From: Bacteroidota bacterium | GTDB taxonomy: Bacteria; Bacteroidota; Bacteroidia; Chitinophagales; Chitinophagaceae | Direction of reading: 5' to 3' | NCBI GenBank assembly: GCA_018268035.1 | Contig: JAFDXI010000046.1 | Location: 1 to 64,000 of the forward strand | Length of the DNA: 64,000 nt | Shown here: positions 46,857-56,156 of the stretch, one piece after another | How positions within the stretch are numbered: position 1 is the first letter of the stretch | How the letters are laid out: the number at the start of each line of letters is the position of its first letter | Notes under the pieces: model-generated | What the model was told of the DNA's origin: nothing | The model's input: only the letters and a program-made list of their open reading frames with translations | Databases searched by the model: none | Translations under genes and position numbers: made by a program

Positions 46857-47615
46857 TTACTTCGCAAATCCGGCATAGTTATTCTGACTAAGCCAGGAAT
46901 TTATTTCACTGAAATTTTCAATCATATCCTGCAAGTTGTCCGGGTTCAGTTTTTTAGCACCGGCTGTGATGTTGGCTGCAGGGACACCCAAAAAGGCTTC
47001 AATTTTTTTCATTGTAATATCCCAGTCAGTGAAATCTTCATAGTGGATTTTGATGAAGTCCATATCCTTTACCGTTTCAGTGAGTTTATTATTCTGCCGG
47101 ATGATATCATTCATTTTTTGCTGAAGATCATTGGTGTTTACTTTCAGTTTGGTTAGTTGGGAACGTTGTTCTTCATTGTCCTCCTGGTTATGATAAATAC
47201 CTGTTGCCCTGGCCCTGAGGTCAGACAAGGCATTGCGCAAAATATTTTCACGCATCAACAAAATTATCTTAATATTATTTTTCTTTAAATAAGACATAAG
47301 GCCTGGTGTATAAAACGTTTGGTAATACATCAGTTTAAAACCTCTTGCTTTAAAATTTTCACCGCTTTTGTTGGTAAAATAATTATCGAGGAAGCCTTTC
47401 ATCTTTAATGCAGTCAATGGATAGTTGATGAGGTAATTGATTTTTTTAGGAAAGGGTTTTAATTTAATAAACCTGAACTGGTTGGGGCTGAAATATTCCC
47501 TGAATGCAAAATGAAATATTTCGTCATCACAAAATATATCAGGGTGTTTATTTAAAGACTTACTCAATAAAGTGGAGCCTGTCCGAGGTAATGTGAATAT
47601 TACAAATTTTGTCAT
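46857..47615 (-). CDS. Sulfotransferase, first of three by coordinate
   Basis: The 252-residue cytoplasmic protein has the PAPS 5'-phosphosulfate loop FTLPRTGSTLLSKSL (about 7-21) and the 3'-phosphate region LLMRENILRNALSDLRAR. C-terminally, YEDFTDWDITMKKIEAFLGV is the usual sulfotransferase end segment. It transfers sulfate from PAPS to a hydroxyl or amine acceptor. The acceptor is unknown; none of the PAPS synthesis genes are in the window. It converges on the GH9/NodB gene with an 8-bp gap. Confidence 0.86.
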   Translation of the reverse strand: MTKFVIFTLPRTGSTLLSKSLNKHPDIFCDDEIFHFAFREYFSPNQFRFIKLKPFPKKINYLINYPLTALKMKGFLDNYFTNKSGENFKARGFKLMYYQTFYTPGLMSYLKKNNIKIILLMRENILRNALSDLRARATGIYHNQEDNEEQRSQLTKLKVNTNDLQQKMNDIIRQNNKLTETVKDMDFIKIHYEDFTDWDITMKKIEAFLGVPAANITAGAKKLNPDNLQDMIENFSEINSWLSQNNYAGFAK

Positions 47616-47658
47616 TGCAATTAAATAGTGGTGAAATTAAAAAATCTTTTATCGGCTT

Positions 47659-48420
47659 TTAATCAAGGAAATGTGCATATTGTTCCCGCATTATATTTTC
47701 AACTTCCTGGAAATTTTCTACGCCATTGCGCCAGTTAGCATCGCTCACTTTCCTGAGCTCCGGTTCAATATCAATTTTATCTACATTAAGAAATTCAAAA
47801 ATTTTATTCAGCATGGGTTGCCAGTTTTCAAAATCTTCATACGAAATAATAATCCTGTCAGTGCCCTCGCTTTTTTTCAAAATAGAAGATTTCAGTATTT
47901 CCAGTTCATCCACTCTTTTTTTCAAACCCACTGCATCAATATTTACTTTGGTAATGGCAAGGCTTTCATCAGTTGAAGAATGAAAGACGCCGATTTTTCT
48001 TGCCCTGAAACTTGACAATGCTTCCCGAAAAGTATTTTGTCTGATTAAAACAATCACTTTAAGATTTGCCGTTCGTAAATATTGCCATACCGAAGGAAAA
48101 TCTTTTGTATGGCCTATCATTAACTTAAAACCTCTAACCTTTTTATTATCCCGTTTACTGTAAAATTTATTTATATGATTTACACCTGACAGACGGCCTT
48201 TGATATAATTAGTTGCTGCAAAAATTTTTCTTGAGAGCCCTTTCTTTTTCTTCCTGCCTATGAAAGGGAAATGCCATTCAGGGTGATAAATTTTATCAGA
48301 TGGATGAAACAATTCACCAGCACAAAAAATTTGCGGATGTTTATCCAATGTCCTTGTTAACACTGTTGAACCACTTCTTGGTGCTGTGAAAATGAAAAAA
48401 TCTTTTTGTGGATTTCCCAT
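47659..48420 (-). CDS. Sulfotransferase, second of three
   Basis: 253 residues; PAPS loop FTAPRSGSTVLTRTL (about 11-25), 3'-phosphate region VLIRQNTFREALSSFRARK, and YEDFENWQPMLNKIFEFLNV. It resembles the neighbour at 46857 (shared GFKLM, FREALSxxRAR and HYEDF/SYEDF patterns), so the two look like diverged duplicates. It starts two bases downstream of the stop of the third gene, so all are probably co-transcribed. Confidence 0.86.
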   Translation of the reverse strand: MGNPQKDFFIFTAPRSGSTVLTRTLDKHPQIFCAGELFHPSDKIYHPEWHFPFIGRKKKKGLSRKIFAATNYIKGRLSGVNHINKFYSKRDNKKVRGFKLMIGHTKDFPSVWQYLRTANLKVIVLIRQNTFREALSSFRARKIGVFHSSTDESLAITKVNIDAVGLKKRVDELEILKSSILKKSEGTDRIIISYEDFENWQPMLNKIFEFLNVDKIDIEPELRKVSDANWRNGVENFQEVENIMREQYAHFLD

Positions 48421-48422
48421 GA

Positions 48423-49316
48423 TTATAACGAATTAAAAACTTTGCCTAAAAAATTCAACACTTTATGGGTGGAATAAAATGTCTTCCAACTATTATCAGC
48501 AGCGATTGGTTTTCTTTCAAACCTTCCAGGTGTGCCAGCTATCGTATGGTCTTCTGACAGCTCCATATACTGTGGCGCTTCATAATTTTTCAATCCAATG
48601 AAAGAACAAATTTTATCTAATTGATGTTGAGGATTAGCTGCAACATCTTCATATTCTATTTTGATAAAATTATTTTGTTGTAAAGATTTCAGCGTTGCGC
48701 TACAGATTTTTTTATAATAAAAACTATCAGTCAAAGTTTCCAATGGTTTTTTTTCAGAGCGCTTGTTTACTTTCCATCTTTTAAGTTTGGAAAATGTTAT
48801 TGCCCGCAAGTCCCTCGACAGCCATATATATTTTGCTTCCACATTTGCACAAGCTTGGATTGACAAACCCTGCAAAGGATCTTTTGATGAATCAACTATA
48901 AAATTTTTCCCGGAGGTTTTTGCAATAGCCTGGTATAACACATCAAGGCTTTCTGTTGTTTGCCTGTTTTTTTTGGTTTGAATAAATTGCTTCAGATTAT
49001 TTTTTGCAATAACCGGTAGCATTGCAGCCATCAATGCTTTTGAAGATTTATAAGGCCAGGTAATCTTTGTTTCAAAGTTATCATTGTAAATTCCATTGAG
49101 CGCTTTGCTCCAGAATGAACATTGTAAAACAGGCTGGCCGCAACTGCAGTTCCAGTGCCAGATTTCACCGGGCCCTTGTTTGGCGATATGGCCTTTCAAC
49201 ATTGCCAGTTCGCCAACAGAAACCGTTTCAGTTGATTTTGATAAAATATTTTCCAGCAACGTGGAGCCGGAACGCCTGTCTGAAATGATGTAAATAACAG
49301 TTATTGTATCGTTCAT
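48423..49316 (-). CDS. Sulfotransferase, third of three (transcribed first)
   Basis: The 297-residue protein has the PAPS loop ISDRRSGSTLLENIL (about 10-24), a Cys-rich insert (HWNCSCGQPVLQCSFW) and the 3'-phosphate region WLSRDLRAITFSKLKRW. Later come IEYEDVAANPQHQLDKICSFIGL and a C-terminal GRFERKPIAADNSW segment. It is more divergent than the other two and resembles carbohydrate-type sulfotransferases. First in the presumed three-gene operon, divergent from the ABC ATPase gene. Confidence 0.86.
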   Translation of the reverse strand: MNDTITVIYIISDRRSGSTLLENILSKSTETVSVGELAMLKGHIAKQGPGEIWHWNCSCGQPVLQCSFWSKALNGIYNDNFETKITWPYKSSKALMAAMLPVIAKNNLKQFIQTKKNRQTTESLDVLYQAIAKTSGKNFIVDSSKDPLQGLSIQACANVEAKYIWLSRDLRAITFSKLKRWKVNKRSEKKPLETLTDSFYYKKICSATLKSLQQNNFIKIEYEDVAANPQHQLDKICSFIGLKNYEAPQYMELSEDHTIAGTPGRFERKPIAADNSWKTFYSTHKVLNFLGKVFNSL

Positions 49317-49412
49317 GTGCAGCCCCCAAAGTTATTAGCTACGGTTCAAAAGAAAAACAGGATTTAGATTTTTCTTGATGAAACAAAAAATTTATTGCAG
49401 TTACTTTGCGGT

Positions 49413-50177
49413 ATGCAACAGGAAGTAATCATTTCAGTAAAAGACCTTGTTAAGAATTATGGTGATTTTAATGCCGTAAAAGGAATTAGTTTCGATGTTT
49501 ATAAAGGTGAGATATTCGGCTTGCTCGGGCCAAATGGAGCCGGCAAATCCACAACCCTTGAAATCATTGAAACATTGCGTGATAAAACAAGCGGGCAGAT
49601 AATTGTTGATGGCATTAATTTAGACAAAGCCCCCAATGAAATAAAGAAAATCATCGGTGTACAATTGCAATCTTCAGGATATTATCCGGGTTTAAATTTG
49701 ACTGAACTGATTTATTTCTTTGCCGGTTTATACAATGAAAAAGTGAATGCAATGGAGTTGCTTGATATTGTGAACCTGCGTGATAAAGCAAAAGCAAAAT
49801 ACAAAGAACTCAGCGGTGGTCAAAAGCAACGTTTCTCCATTGCCACCACGCTCATCAATAAACCAAAAATTATTTTTTTAGATGAACCCACAACCGGTTT
49901 AGACCCACAAGCCCGCCGCAATTTGTGGGAACTGATTATCAAAATCAGGAGTGAAGGCACAACAGTGATAATTACTACACACTACATGGACGAAGCAGAA
50001 ATTTTATGCGACCGTGTAGCCATAATAGATTCCGGCAACATCATAGCTTTGGCAACACCTGATAAACTGATTGATGAATTGGTAGCAAGCGGTTTTGAAA
50101 AACCTAAAGAAGTAAAACAAGCCAACCTGGAAGATGTATTTATCCACCTGACAGGGAAGAACCTGAGAGAAGAATAA
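49413..50177 (+). CDS. ABC transporter ATP-binding protein
   Basis: 254 residues from the ATG at 49413, following a TTACTTTG box that is a near-match to the -7 element. Walker A GPNGAGKST, signature LSGGQKQR, Walker B IIFLDEPTTGLDPQAR, His-switch TTHYMDEAE. Similar to drug/polysaccharide-type exporters (DrrA-like). No permease gene is adjacent, so it probably pairs with a subunit encoded elsewhere. Confidence 0.92.
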   Translation: MQQEVIISVKDLVKNYGDFNAVKGISFDVYKGEIFGLLGPNGAGKSTTLEIIETLRDKTSGQIIVDGINLDKAPNEIKKIIGVQLQSSGYYPGLNLTELIYFFAGLYNEKVNAMELLDIVNLRDKAKAKYKELSGGQKQRFSIATTLINKPKIIFLDEPTTGLDPQARRNLWELIIKIRSEGTTVIITTHYMDEAEILCDRVAIIDSGNIIALATPDKLIDELVASGFEKPKEVKQANLEDVFIHLTGKNLREE

Positions 50178-50329
50178 ATTGAGTTGCATTTAAAAACCAT
50201 TCTTTACACCCGGCCACATAAATTGAGAGAAAGATATTGCAAAACATTTTCTTTCAGCAACATTATTATTACGGCAAAACAATTTGTTTCCAAAAGTTTT
50301 GAATAGCATTTTTTGAAATAATCAGGGTT

Positions 50330-50347
50330 TACTCTATTTTTAGAGTA
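50330..50347. promoter_or_regulatory. Palindrome ending on the parA-like start codon
   Basis: TACTCTATTTTTAGAGTA: 7-bp arms (50330-50336, 50341-50347) around TTTT. The last base is the A of the ATG. It could be a repressor site or a hairpin masking the start. No binding protein is identified. Confidence 0.5.
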
Positions 50348-51084
50348 TGACTGTTTTAGCTATATACAATTTAAAAGGTGGCGTGGGCAAAACAGCCGCT
50401 GCCGTTAACCTGGCTTATTTATCAGCAGCCGAAGGTTATAAAACCCTGGTTTGGGACCTCGACCCACAGGGTTCTTCTTCATTTTACCTGCATGTGCAGG
50501 CGACTGATAAGAATGCATCGAAAAAAATTTTCGAAAGCGAAACGGATATCAGGAAAGCAGTACAGGATTCACAATTTGAAAACCTTTGGGTAATACCTGC
50601 AGATATTTCAGCAAGGCAGGTGGATATTTCATTATATGAATTAAAAAACAGTAAGAAAAAAATCAAATCTTTGATAAGTGGGTTGAAAGATCATGATGTG
50701 GTGATATTGGATTGTCCGCCTGGAATTTCTTTGTTACACGAAAATATCTTTTTTGCAGCCGACTGGATTTTATTGCCAAATATACCCACAACACTATCAA
50801 TAAATTCATTCGATAAAGTGATGGAATATTTTGGGCACAATGGTCTGGATAAAAATAAGCTGAAGTGTTTTTTTAGTATGGTTGACCACAGGAAGAATCT
50901 TCACCATGAAGTGATGCAACAGTTTTACAGGGACAAAGTATTCTTTAAAAGTTATATCCCTTACCTGAGTGATGTAGAGAAAATGGGCATTAACCAACAG
51001 CCAATATTTGAATTTGCCAACTCAAGTTATGCGGCTCAATGCTATCGGGATCTTTGGCATGAAGTAAAAAAGGTATGTTTGTAA
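50347..51084 (+). CDS. ParA/MinD-like P-loop ATPase, orphan
   Basis: The 245-residue protein has the deviant Walker A KGGVGKTAAAVNLAYL (about 9-24), the switch motif DLDPQGSS and Walker B VVILDCPPG. The length is near that of Soj/ParA cytoplasmic ATPases. No parB, parS-like repeats or replication gene adjoins it, so a chromosomal positioning or cargo role is more likely than plasmid partition. It lies upstream of an esterase with a 106-bp gap. Confidence 0.88.
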   Translation: MTVLAIYNLKGGVGKTAAAVNLAYLSAAEGYKTLVWDLDPQGSSSFYLHVQATDKNASKKIFESETDIRKAVQDSQFENLWVIPADISARQVDISLYELKNSKKKIKSLISGLKDHDVVILDCPPGISLLHENIFFAADWILLPNIPTTLSINSFDKVMEYFGHNGLDKNKLKCFFSMVDHRKNLHHEVMQQFYRDKVFFKSYIPYLSDVEKMGINQQPIFEFANSSYAAQCYRDLWHEVKKVCL

Positions 51085-51190
51085 ACTCATTTCAAACTTT
51101 AATACAAAAACAAATTAATTTTTACAACAAAGATTATTTGTCCTGAACTATCTAAAATTTTAAAATTTTTATTTGATTAAAAAACAATTT

Positions 51191-51922
51191 ATGCAAAGAG
51201 AAATCACATCATGGTTTAGTCCATCGCTCAACAAAGAAATGCCGATCGCTTCTTATGGTCATTTTGGTTTTGCAATTTTATTAATTCCTACTGCCGCAGC
51301 AGACTACCTGGAATATGAAAGATTCCAGATGATAGATGCATTGGCGCCGTTGATTGAAAGCGGTAAAATAAAAGTCTTCAGCATAGACAGTATCAATAAT
51401 GAAAGTTGGTTGAATAATGACATGAACCCTTCACATAAAGCCATCCGTCAAAATGATTTTAATAGTTATGTGCATAATGAAGTGATACCATTTATCCGCA
51501 ACAACACGAGTAACGATACAATGATTTATACCTGTGGTGCTTCATTTGGTGCATTGCATGCCATGAATTTATTTTTGAAAAAACCCGACCTAATCAATGG
51601 CGCCATCAGTATGAGCGGTGTGTATGACCTTACAGAATACACAAAAGGATATTGGGATGAGCAGGTATATTTCAACAGCCCGATTCATTACATTCCCAAT
51701 TTAACTGATGACTGGTATCTCGACAGGATCAGGGCGAGCCATCATATTCATCTTTATACCGGTAGCGGCGCTTATGAAGACCCTGATGCTAACAGGCGCT
51801 TTTCACAAGTATTGTGGGATAAAGGTATTTGGCATGACCTCGATATCTGGGGCCCGGATATTACACATGACTGGCCCACCTGGAGATCAATGTTGCCATA
51901 CATCCTAAACAATAAGTTCTAA
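51191..51922 (+). CDS. Esterase-like alpha/beta hydrolase
   Basis: 243 residues from the ATG at 51191; a TTG six codons upstream is possible. The nucleophile elbow YTCGASFGALHA (Ser about 117) fits GxSxG in an alpha/beta hydrolase of the esterase-D type. The acid/base end is WGPDITHDWPTWR (His about 228). No signal peptide, so cytoplasmic. It follows the ParA-like gene with its own terminator behind. The substrate is unknown. Confidence 0.85.
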   Translation: MQREITSWFSPSLNKEMPIASYGHFGFAILLIPTAAADYLEYERFQMIDALAPLIESGKIKVFSIDSINNESWLNNDMNPSHKAIRQNDFNSYVHNEVIPFIRNNTSNDTMIYTCGASFGALHAMNLFLKKPDLINGAISMSGVYDLTEYTKGYWDEQVYFNSPIHYIPNLTDDWYLDRIRASHHIHLYTGSGAYEDPDANRRFSQVLWDKGIWHDLDIWGPDITHDWPTWRSMLPYILNNKF

Positions 51923-51930
51923 AAAAATTT

Positions 51931-51957
51931 ACCCTGCATATTGACAGGGTTTTTTTT
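51931..51957 (+). terminator. Intrinsic terminator after the esterase
   Basis: ACCCTG (51931-51936) and CAGGGT (51945-51950) form the stem; seven T follow. Confidence 0.9.
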
Positions 51958-51989
51958 ACTTTGGAATAACACTATAAAAAAAAATTCTG

Positions 51990-54476
51990 ATGAAGCAGGA
52001 TGAGGGCACAAAAAAAACAATATCAAAAAAAATATTAAGGATAGCATTGCGAATATTGGCAATTTTTGTAGCCCTGTATTTATTGGCAATGACCGGCATC
52101 AGTATTTATGTGTCTTCATCAAAAGACAAATTATTGGGATTGATTAATTCAAAAATGAATAATGCTGTGTTAGGCGATCTCAAAGTTGGTAATACAGAAA
52201 TAACAGTATGGCGTAGTTTTCCAGATATAGGCATAAGACTGGAGAATATTTCTTTAAAAGATTCACTATACCACAAACCTTTTTTGCAGGCAGAGGATAT
52301 CACAATAAAAACAGGTTTACTTGATTTAATTGGCAACAAACTTAAAATCAGTTCTGTTGATGTAGAAAATGCATTCATTCATTCATTCACTACAGAAGAT
52401 GGATACTCCAATGCTTATGTTATTCAACCAAAAGTTACCACAAAAAAGCAAAATAAAAAGGCAGTTGTATTTGGCAAGCTAAACCTGAATAATGTTTCTG
52501 TTATTTTAGAAAATGCCATCAAACAAAAAAGGTTTGCAGGCATGATTAAAGATGGCAAAATAGGAATGAGGTTATCCGGTACCAATTACCATATCAGTTT
52601 TGATGAAGATATTTTACTGCAGGGGCTTGGATTTAATTTACCCAAAGGATATTGGCTGGAAAATCAAAGAATAGAGGCCAAATGGAAATTAGAATTTGAA
52701 ACCACCAATAAAGTACTCACCATCAGTGAAACAAAGGTAAAGATCCAGGGTCAGCCATTTACAATAAAAGGCAAATTTGAAATGGGGGAAAAATCTCAAT
52801 TTCATCTTGAAGCATCAACAAAAGGTATCAACTATGATTCAGCATTAAACATACTGAAACCCAATACAAGAAATAAATTGAGCAAGGTTAACCTTTCCGG
52901 TCCTGTTGATGCAGATGTGATATTGAACGGAGTTCTAAATAAACGGGGCGACCCATTTGTGAAAGTCAATTTTCAAACAACACAAAATAATATCAACACA
53001 CCGGTATTGAATTTGAGTGACTGCAAGTTTACCGGTGAATATTTTAACCAGGTTAACACTGAAATTGCACCTAATGATTCTAATTCAAGAATTACGATTA
53101 CAGGCTTTACAAGCAGTTGGGGAGAAATACAAATGGATGCACCAAAGATTATCATTTCAAATTTAATAAAACCAATAATTGAATTCCAATTTTCAACTCA
53201 ATGTACTTTACCACAATTGGATAATGCATTGGGTTCAGAAACTTTTGGTTTTACTAAAGGGAATGCAAAATTATCATTTGCATATAATGGTCCATTGATA
53301 CCGGATCCGTCTTTATTAAACCGTGTCAATGCAAGCATTGCAATTGAAGACGGTACAATTTTTTATGCACCGAGAAATATTACATTTTCAGCCTGCAGCG
53401 GTGATATCAATATTGCAGATAATATGCTTTCTGTAAATAATCTACAATGTAATGTGAATACAACACATTTTATAGTGAATGTAAAAGGCCAGGATATAAA
53501 CAGCTATGCAGGTAATGGTGATAGCAAAGCAACTATTAGTTGTGATGTAGAATCACCCGCAATAAACCTGAATGATTTTAAATCTTTCTTCGCTAAAAAG
53601 GGGCAGGTAAAAGCGAAAAAGAAAAAAGCGGGTATAGGCACTGTATTAAATTCTCTCGATAACACACTTGAAAAAAGCAACCTTGCTGTAACATTGAAAT
53701 CACAACAGGTAACACTAAACCAGTTCCTGGCAAATAATGTAAATGCGAGCTTACTGTTTGGTTCCAATGGATGGAGCATCAAACAGGCATCATTGCAACA
53801 TGCAGATGGTTCATTCAGCATTTCAGGCATCATGCGGCCTGTAGGTAATAATTATCATGAAACAAATTTGCAGGCTTCTCTCAATCATATCAATGTAAAA
53901 AAATTATTCCATGCCTTTGATAATTTTGGTCAGAAAAGTATCACCGCAGCTAACCTGCAAGGTGTCATGGATGCAAAGGCCAATATCTCAATAGGAATCA
54001 GTAATGCAGGGACACTCATCAATAAAAGCATGGATGGCAAAATATTTTTCTCATTAAAAAATGCAGCCTTATATAATTTTAAACCACTGCTTAATATCCA
54101 GAAATATGCTTTTAAAAACAGGGACCTGAATAATGTGCAATTTGCAGAACTGAAAGACACATTTGAAATCAGGAAAGGTGAAATTTATATAAAACGTATG
54201 CCTGTTCAATCATCAGCACTCACAATGTATGTTGAAGGTGTCTATAGTACAGAGGGCAATACTGACTTACTGATACAGATACCGGTTTCATCACTGGCTA
54301 ATACTCCCGATAACAATGATTTTAAAAAGATTGATAAAGATAAATTAGCGCATCCAGGCACGAGTATAAATTTAAGAGCAAGGGATGGTGATGATGGACA
54401 AATAAAAATCAGCCTTGATCTTTTTAATAAATATAAAAAAGAAAAACAGAAAAAGGAAAAAGAAAAGCAACAGTAA
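51990..54476 (+). CDS. AsmA-family membrane protein
   Basis: The 828-residue protein has an N-terminal Lys-rich start and one helix (about 20-40), then the AsmA-type repeating beta-groove (WRSFPDIGIRLENISLKDS, LDLIGNKLKISSVDVENAFIH) and a C-terminal GYxxG-like region. A Lys/Glu/Gln tail (residues 815-828) is low in complexity. AsmA/TamB-like proteins bridge the envelope and are thought to move lipids to the outer membrane. Partners are not adjacent. Confidence 0.85.
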   Translation: MKQDEGTKKTISKKILRIALRILAIFVALYLLAMTGISIYVSSSKDKLLGLINSKMNNAVLGDLKVGNTEITVWRSFPDIGIRLENISLKDSLYHKPFLQAEDITIKTGLLDLIGNKLKISSVDVENAFIHSFTTEDGYSNAYVIQPKVTTKKQNKKAVVFGKLNLNNVSVILENAIKQKRFAGMIKDGKIGMRLSGTNYHISFDEDILLQGLGFNLPKGYWLENQRIEAKWKLEFETTNKVLTISETKVKIQGQPFTIKGKFEMGEKSQFHLEASTKGINYDSALNILKPNTRNKLSKVNLSGPVDADVILNGVLNKRGDPFVKVNFQTTQNNINTPVLNLSDCKFTGEYFNQVNTEIAPNDSNSRITITGFTSSWGEIQMDAPKIIISNLIKPIIEFQFSTQCTLPQLDNALGSETFGFTKGNAKLSFAYNGPLIPDPSLLNRVNASIAIEDGTIFYAPRNITFSACSGDINIADNMLSVNNLQCNVNTTHFIVNVKGQDINSYAGNGDSKATISCDVESPAINLNDFKSFFAKKGQVKAKKKKAGIGTVLNSLDNTLEKSNLAVTLKSQQVTLNQFLANNVNASLLFGSNGWSIKQASLQHADGSFSISGIMRPVGNNYHETNLQASLNHINVKKLFHAFDNFGQKSITAANLQGVMDAKANISIGISNAGTLINKSMDGKIFFSLKNAALYNFKPLLNIQKYAFKNRDLNNVQFAELKDTFEIRKGEIYIKRMPVQSSALTMYVEGVYSTEGNTDLLIQIPVSSLANTPDNNDFKKIDKDKLAHPGTSINLRARDGDDGQIKISLDLFNKYKKEKQKKEKEKQQ

Positions 54477-54550
54477 GATAAATAAAGCATTCAACTTTTA
54501 TGGGATTTATATAAATTTTGATTGAGAAAATAAAGGTGTGAGAAACGAAG

Positions 54551-54991
54551 ATGATAAATGATGAATATTTTATGCAACAGGCTTTACGGGAAGCAGAAAA
54601 AGCTTTTGATGAAGAAGAAGTACCCGTTGGTGCTGTAATAGTTATTCAGCAAAAAATAGTTGCAAGGGCATATAACATGACAGAGCAATTAAATGACTCA
54701 ACAGCACATGCCGAAATACTTGCACTAACATCAGCCTATAATTTTTTAGGTACAAAATATTTACCTGATGCTACATTATATGTAACAGTTGAACCATGTT
54801 TAATGTGTACAGGCGCCATATATTGGAGCAAACTCGATCGGGTAGTGTGGGGCGCAGATGATGTTAAAAATGGGCACAGCCACATCACGTCACCCAACTT
54901 CCCCTTTCATCCAAAAACCAAAATCAGGACAGGAATTTTAAAGCAAGAATGTGCATTGCTGATGAAAAGGTTTTTTCAACAAAAAAGATAA
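54551..54991 (+). CDS. tadA: tRNA(adenine-34) deaminase TadA
   Basis: The 146-residue zinc deaminase: the zinc-ligand motif HAEILAL (His/Glu, about 54-60) and PCLMCTG (two Cys, about 83-89). Start MINDEYFMQQALREAEKAF. It makes inosine at the wobble base of tRNA-Arg(ACG). Length and order match TadA; guanine deaminase-like enzymes are a weaker alternative. Confidence 0.93.
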   Translation: MINDEYFMQQALREAEKAFDEEEVPVGAVIVIQQKIVARAYNMTEQLNDSTAHAEILALTSAYNFLGTKYLPDATLYVTVEPCLMCTGAIYWSKLDRVVWGADDVKNGHSHITSPNFPFHPKTKIRTGILKQECALLMKRFFQQKR

Positions 54992-55086
54992 ATCATCAAT
55001 TAACCTGTATTGACTGACATCATTACATAAATCACGACTATTTTTCGATATAAGAAAGAATTAATTCATTTTTACCTGTCTCGCAT

Positions 55087-55094
55087 TAAATTTG
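55087..55094 (+). promoter_or_regulatory. -7 box upstream of superoxide dismutase
   Basis: TAAATTTG (TAnnTTTG), 87 bases before the start codon at 55182. No clear -33 box. Confidence 0.35.
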
Positions 55095-55181
55095 TTGCCC
55101 TTACAAATGAGTTTTATTTCTGTTCAACAGAAAATAATCATATCAGGAAATATTCATTCAAAAATTTAAAAATTAATAACT

Positions 55182-55784
55182 ATGGCTTTTACATTACCTC
55201 CGCTGCCGTATGCATACAATGCATTAGAGCCGCATATTGATGAGCAAACTATGAAAATTCACCACGACAAACACCATCAGGGATACGTGGACAATCTGAA
55301 CAAAGCAATCGCCGGTACAGATAATGAAAACAAAACTTTAGAAGAGCTGTTGGCTAATGCCGGTAAACTGCCTGCCGGTGTGCGTAATAATGCAGGTGGC
55401 CATTGGAACCATTCATTTTTTTGGGAAATATTATCTGCAAATGGTGGTGCCCCATCTGGCAGCCTGGCTGATGCAATACAAAGTGCATTTGGTTCACTTG
55501 ATGAGTTGAAAGCAAAATTTAATGCAGCAGGTGCCAGTCGTTTTGGAAGTGGTTGGGCATGGCTGATTGTAAAAGATGGTAAGCTGGAAGTTACTTCCAC
55601 TCCCAACCAGGACAACCCACTGATGGATGTGGCTGAAACAAAAGGCACACCTATATTTGGTGCTGATGTTTGGGAACATGCTTACTACTTAAAATATCAG
55701 AATAAACGTGGTGATTATCTTTCTGCAATCTGGAATATAATTAATTGGAAAAAAGTGCAGGAAAATTTTGATAAAGCGAAATAA
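55182..55784 (+). CDS. Fe/Mn superoxide dismutase
   Basis: The 200-residue enzyme has metal ligands His in [12 protein letters not shown] (about 27), His in [10 protein letters not shown] (about 75), and the Asp/His pair in [31 protein letters not shown] is the usual dismutase strand. It disproportionates superoxide in the cytoplasm. Iron or manganese use cannot be told by eye. Confidence 0.95.
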   Translation: MAFTLPPLPYAYNALEPHIDEQTMKIHHDKHHQGYVDNLNKAIAGTDNENKTLEELLANAGKLPAGVRNNAGGHWNHSFFWEILSANGGAPSGSLADAIQSAFGSLDELKAKFNAAGASRFGSGWAWLIVKDGKLEVTSTPNQDNPLMDVAETKGTPIFGADVWEHAYYLKYQNKRGDYLSAIWNIINWKKVQENFDKAK

Positions 55785-56156
55785 TATATAAGCACTTGTA
55801 TAATCCGGAAGTATTTTTTGTTATTTGTTTCATCAAAGAATAATTGACAGCTCAGAAAAGAAATATCTTGCTGAGTTTTAAGAATAAAATTGGTAAATCA
55901 GGGGGAACTGATTGTTGATCCCGGAATTACCAATTTTTTTTGTAATTAACTGTAATTTACGCTGGCAAAAGATGAATTCACCTAACATAAAAAGTTTCTA
56001 TTTTAGTTCGTATTTTTATTACTTTTTTTTGATAAAACGGAAACAAGAATCTATAATGAATTGAAGAAAATATTTGTTATTTATTTCAAGGTATTTATAT
56101 ACCAAAAATGCTGATACTACGTATTAGTAAATAACAAAAAAATAAATTTTCAATAC
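55785..56156 (+). other. 372-bp non-coding stretch
   Basis: Contains the dismutase terminator (55887-55942), then AT-rich DNA. Two small inverted repeats are seen: GGTAT-TTAT-ATACC (56090-56103) and TACTA-CGTAT-TAGTA near 56114-56128. No gene is supported. A 30-codon frame near 55971 looks non-coding. Confidence 0.5.
55887..55942 (+). terminator. Intrinsic terminator after superoxide dismutase
   Basis: AAATTGGTAA (from 55887) pairs with TTACCAATTT (to 55936) and T residues follow; a weaker inner pairing exists. Confidence 0.6.

Noticed and set aside
50347..51084. ParA as evidence for an integrated plasmid
   Set aside because: No parB, replication initiator, mobilisation gene or integrase is nearby, and flanking genes are housekeeping.
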